A stretch of DNA of 64,000 nt, from NCBI GenBank assembly GCA_003254905.1, contig QANU01048949.1, positions 472,724-536,723 of the forward strand. Direction: 5' to 3'. The DNA is from Nissolia schottii (lineage: Eukaryota; Streptophyta; Magnoliopsida; Fabales; Fabaceae). The notes below the pieces were generated by a model. It searched no databases. It saw nothing but the letters and a program-made list of their open reading frames with translations, and was not told the origin of the DNA. Every line of letters begins with the position of its first letter. Positions within the stretch are counted from its first letter, which is position 1. Of this stretch, positions 63,181-64,000 are shown one piece after another. Position numbers and translations under genes: made by a program.

Positions 63181-64000
63181 TCAGAATGGCCTAGTGTGAC
63201 GACCACTTGCCCTGCCACAAAGAAGGGCATTCTTTGGGACCGGAAATTCGTCTCTCAATGAATTCGAATTGGTATATACCCTCAGATAGAATTGCTGCCC
63301 CAAGTACTGCCTTGCCCAGTTCTCAGACCTTATGTTCCACATTCCCACATTGTCCAGAGCCATGTAGATTGCAGTCCATGACTTTGGATAAACCTGATCA
63401 GAGTTCAATTGAAAAGTGAAAAACATGAAAGCATTAGAATGCAGTTTAAATTAACCAATAATCAGATATGACACTTGTCCAAATACCTGAGTGGTGCATC
63501 TAGCAACTGCGTCTCTAAGGTTGTAGCGTGTTCTACTTTCAGGTGTCCACTGCCCTCCACCAAATCTATTCATCTCACAAAATGATATGTTAGCTCAAAT
63601 TCAGACATATAATTGGTTAAGTAGTAATATGTACATAATCTTACCCTACAACCCAGAAAGAATAGCCATCAGTATGCCATGACTGCATGGAATCCTCCCA
63701 ATTTTGGAACACAATCTCCACAAATTCGTGGAAGTTAGCCCCCATGACAGAAGTTTGTTGGTACGCATTGCCCCCGGTAGGGCTTGTAGGCATGCTTCCA
63801 ACATAGAAAACTCCAGGGATGTTGAAGAAGTCAGCAAGTTTCAATGGGGTATCTGGCGCAACATAGGAGACACTGTTGACAGCATACCTCTGCTTGCCAT
63901 TGATATAGGGAGCAGAGTTGGCAAGCATGATGGTTCGGCTGGGGTTGATCAATCCATAGTGGTAAGATCCCTGAGGGTTTGGTCTTGGTCCACTTGCTGT
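63181..64000 (-). CDS. SKU5-similar (SKS) multicopper-oxidase-like protein, C-terminal part
   Basis: The gene enters from the right edge; only three 3' exons are seen: 63645-64000 (continues beyond), 63487-63565 and 63181-63393, joined in proper phase. The product belongs to the laccase/ascorbate-oxidase fold, SKU5/SKS/NTP303 branch, secreted or cell-wall associated. Landmarks are NPQGSYHYGLINPSRT, FNIPGVFYVGSMPT, FVEIVFQNWEDSMQSWHTDGYSFWVVG, GGGQWTPESRTRYNLRDA and WNIRSENWARQYLGQQFYLR. Where active ascorbate oxidases have HPWHLHGH and HCH copper ligands, this reads QSWHTDGY and no HCH, so it is probably not an active oxidase, as usual in the SKS clade. The C-terminus ends CGRASGRHTRPF without a clear GPI signal, more like pollen-type NTP303/Bp10 members than SKU5. 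Confidence 0.92.

Overview
This is a plant nuclear sequence. Genes are split by AT-rich GT-AG introns, several products are plant-specific (WRKY factor, phytepsin-type aspartic protease with a saposin insert, SLAC1-type anion channel, SKU5-like protein), and intergenic DNA is full of LTR retrotransposon, CACTA, MITE and SINE debris. Protein-level resemblance points to a legume, most likely Glycine (soybean); this is inference from recognised families, not a database search. Two N gaps (26493-26615 and 54650-55075) and three single Ns are present.

Layout. 1-6.9 kb: a decayed Ty3/gypsy retrotransposon of the Tat/Ogre type (protease, RT, RNase H and integrase remnants on +, an antisense ORF remnant on -, then an LTR). 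7.8-10.2 kb: a six-exon group IIb WRKY gene (+). 10.2-15.9 kb: a tandem repeat, a short copia-type LTR with primer-binding site followed by a captured cold-shock-domain gene fragment, and a MITE. 16.0-19.5 kb: a 13-exon aspartic protease gene (+). 22.4-23.8 kb: a single-exon MAPKKK (+) with an ABRE-bearing promoter. 26.9-28.1 kb: a SLAC1-homologue anion channel (+). 28.7-33.3 kb: two tandem BAP31-like ER membrane protein genes (-), the first altered by a SINE insertion. 35.4-38.4 kb: a CACTA transposon with a DUF4216-like transposase remnant (-). 41.2-52.4 kb: three intact tandem copies plus one relic of an uncharacterised plant family (annotated elsewhere as 'probable F-box protein At4g22030', though no F-box is visible). 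A TIR element with short inverted subterminal arrays sits between copies 2 and 3. 53.3-54.1 kb: a 5'-truncated glycine-cleavage T-protein fragment (-). 55.5-57.2 kb: a six-exon gene for an unknown, probably plastid-targeted protein (+). 57.7-60.9 kb: UTP6, an SSU processome component (-). 63.2-64.0 kb: the 3' end of an SKU5-similar multicopper-oxidase-like gene (-), running off the window.

The genes do not form a pathway; this is ordinary plant euchromatin. The most interesting items are the uncharacterised tandem family at 41-52 kb, the SINE-remodelled BAP31 paralogue, the two related TIR elements at 30.1-30.9 kb and 46.6-48.4 kb, and the cold-shock-domain fragment behind a copia LTR.
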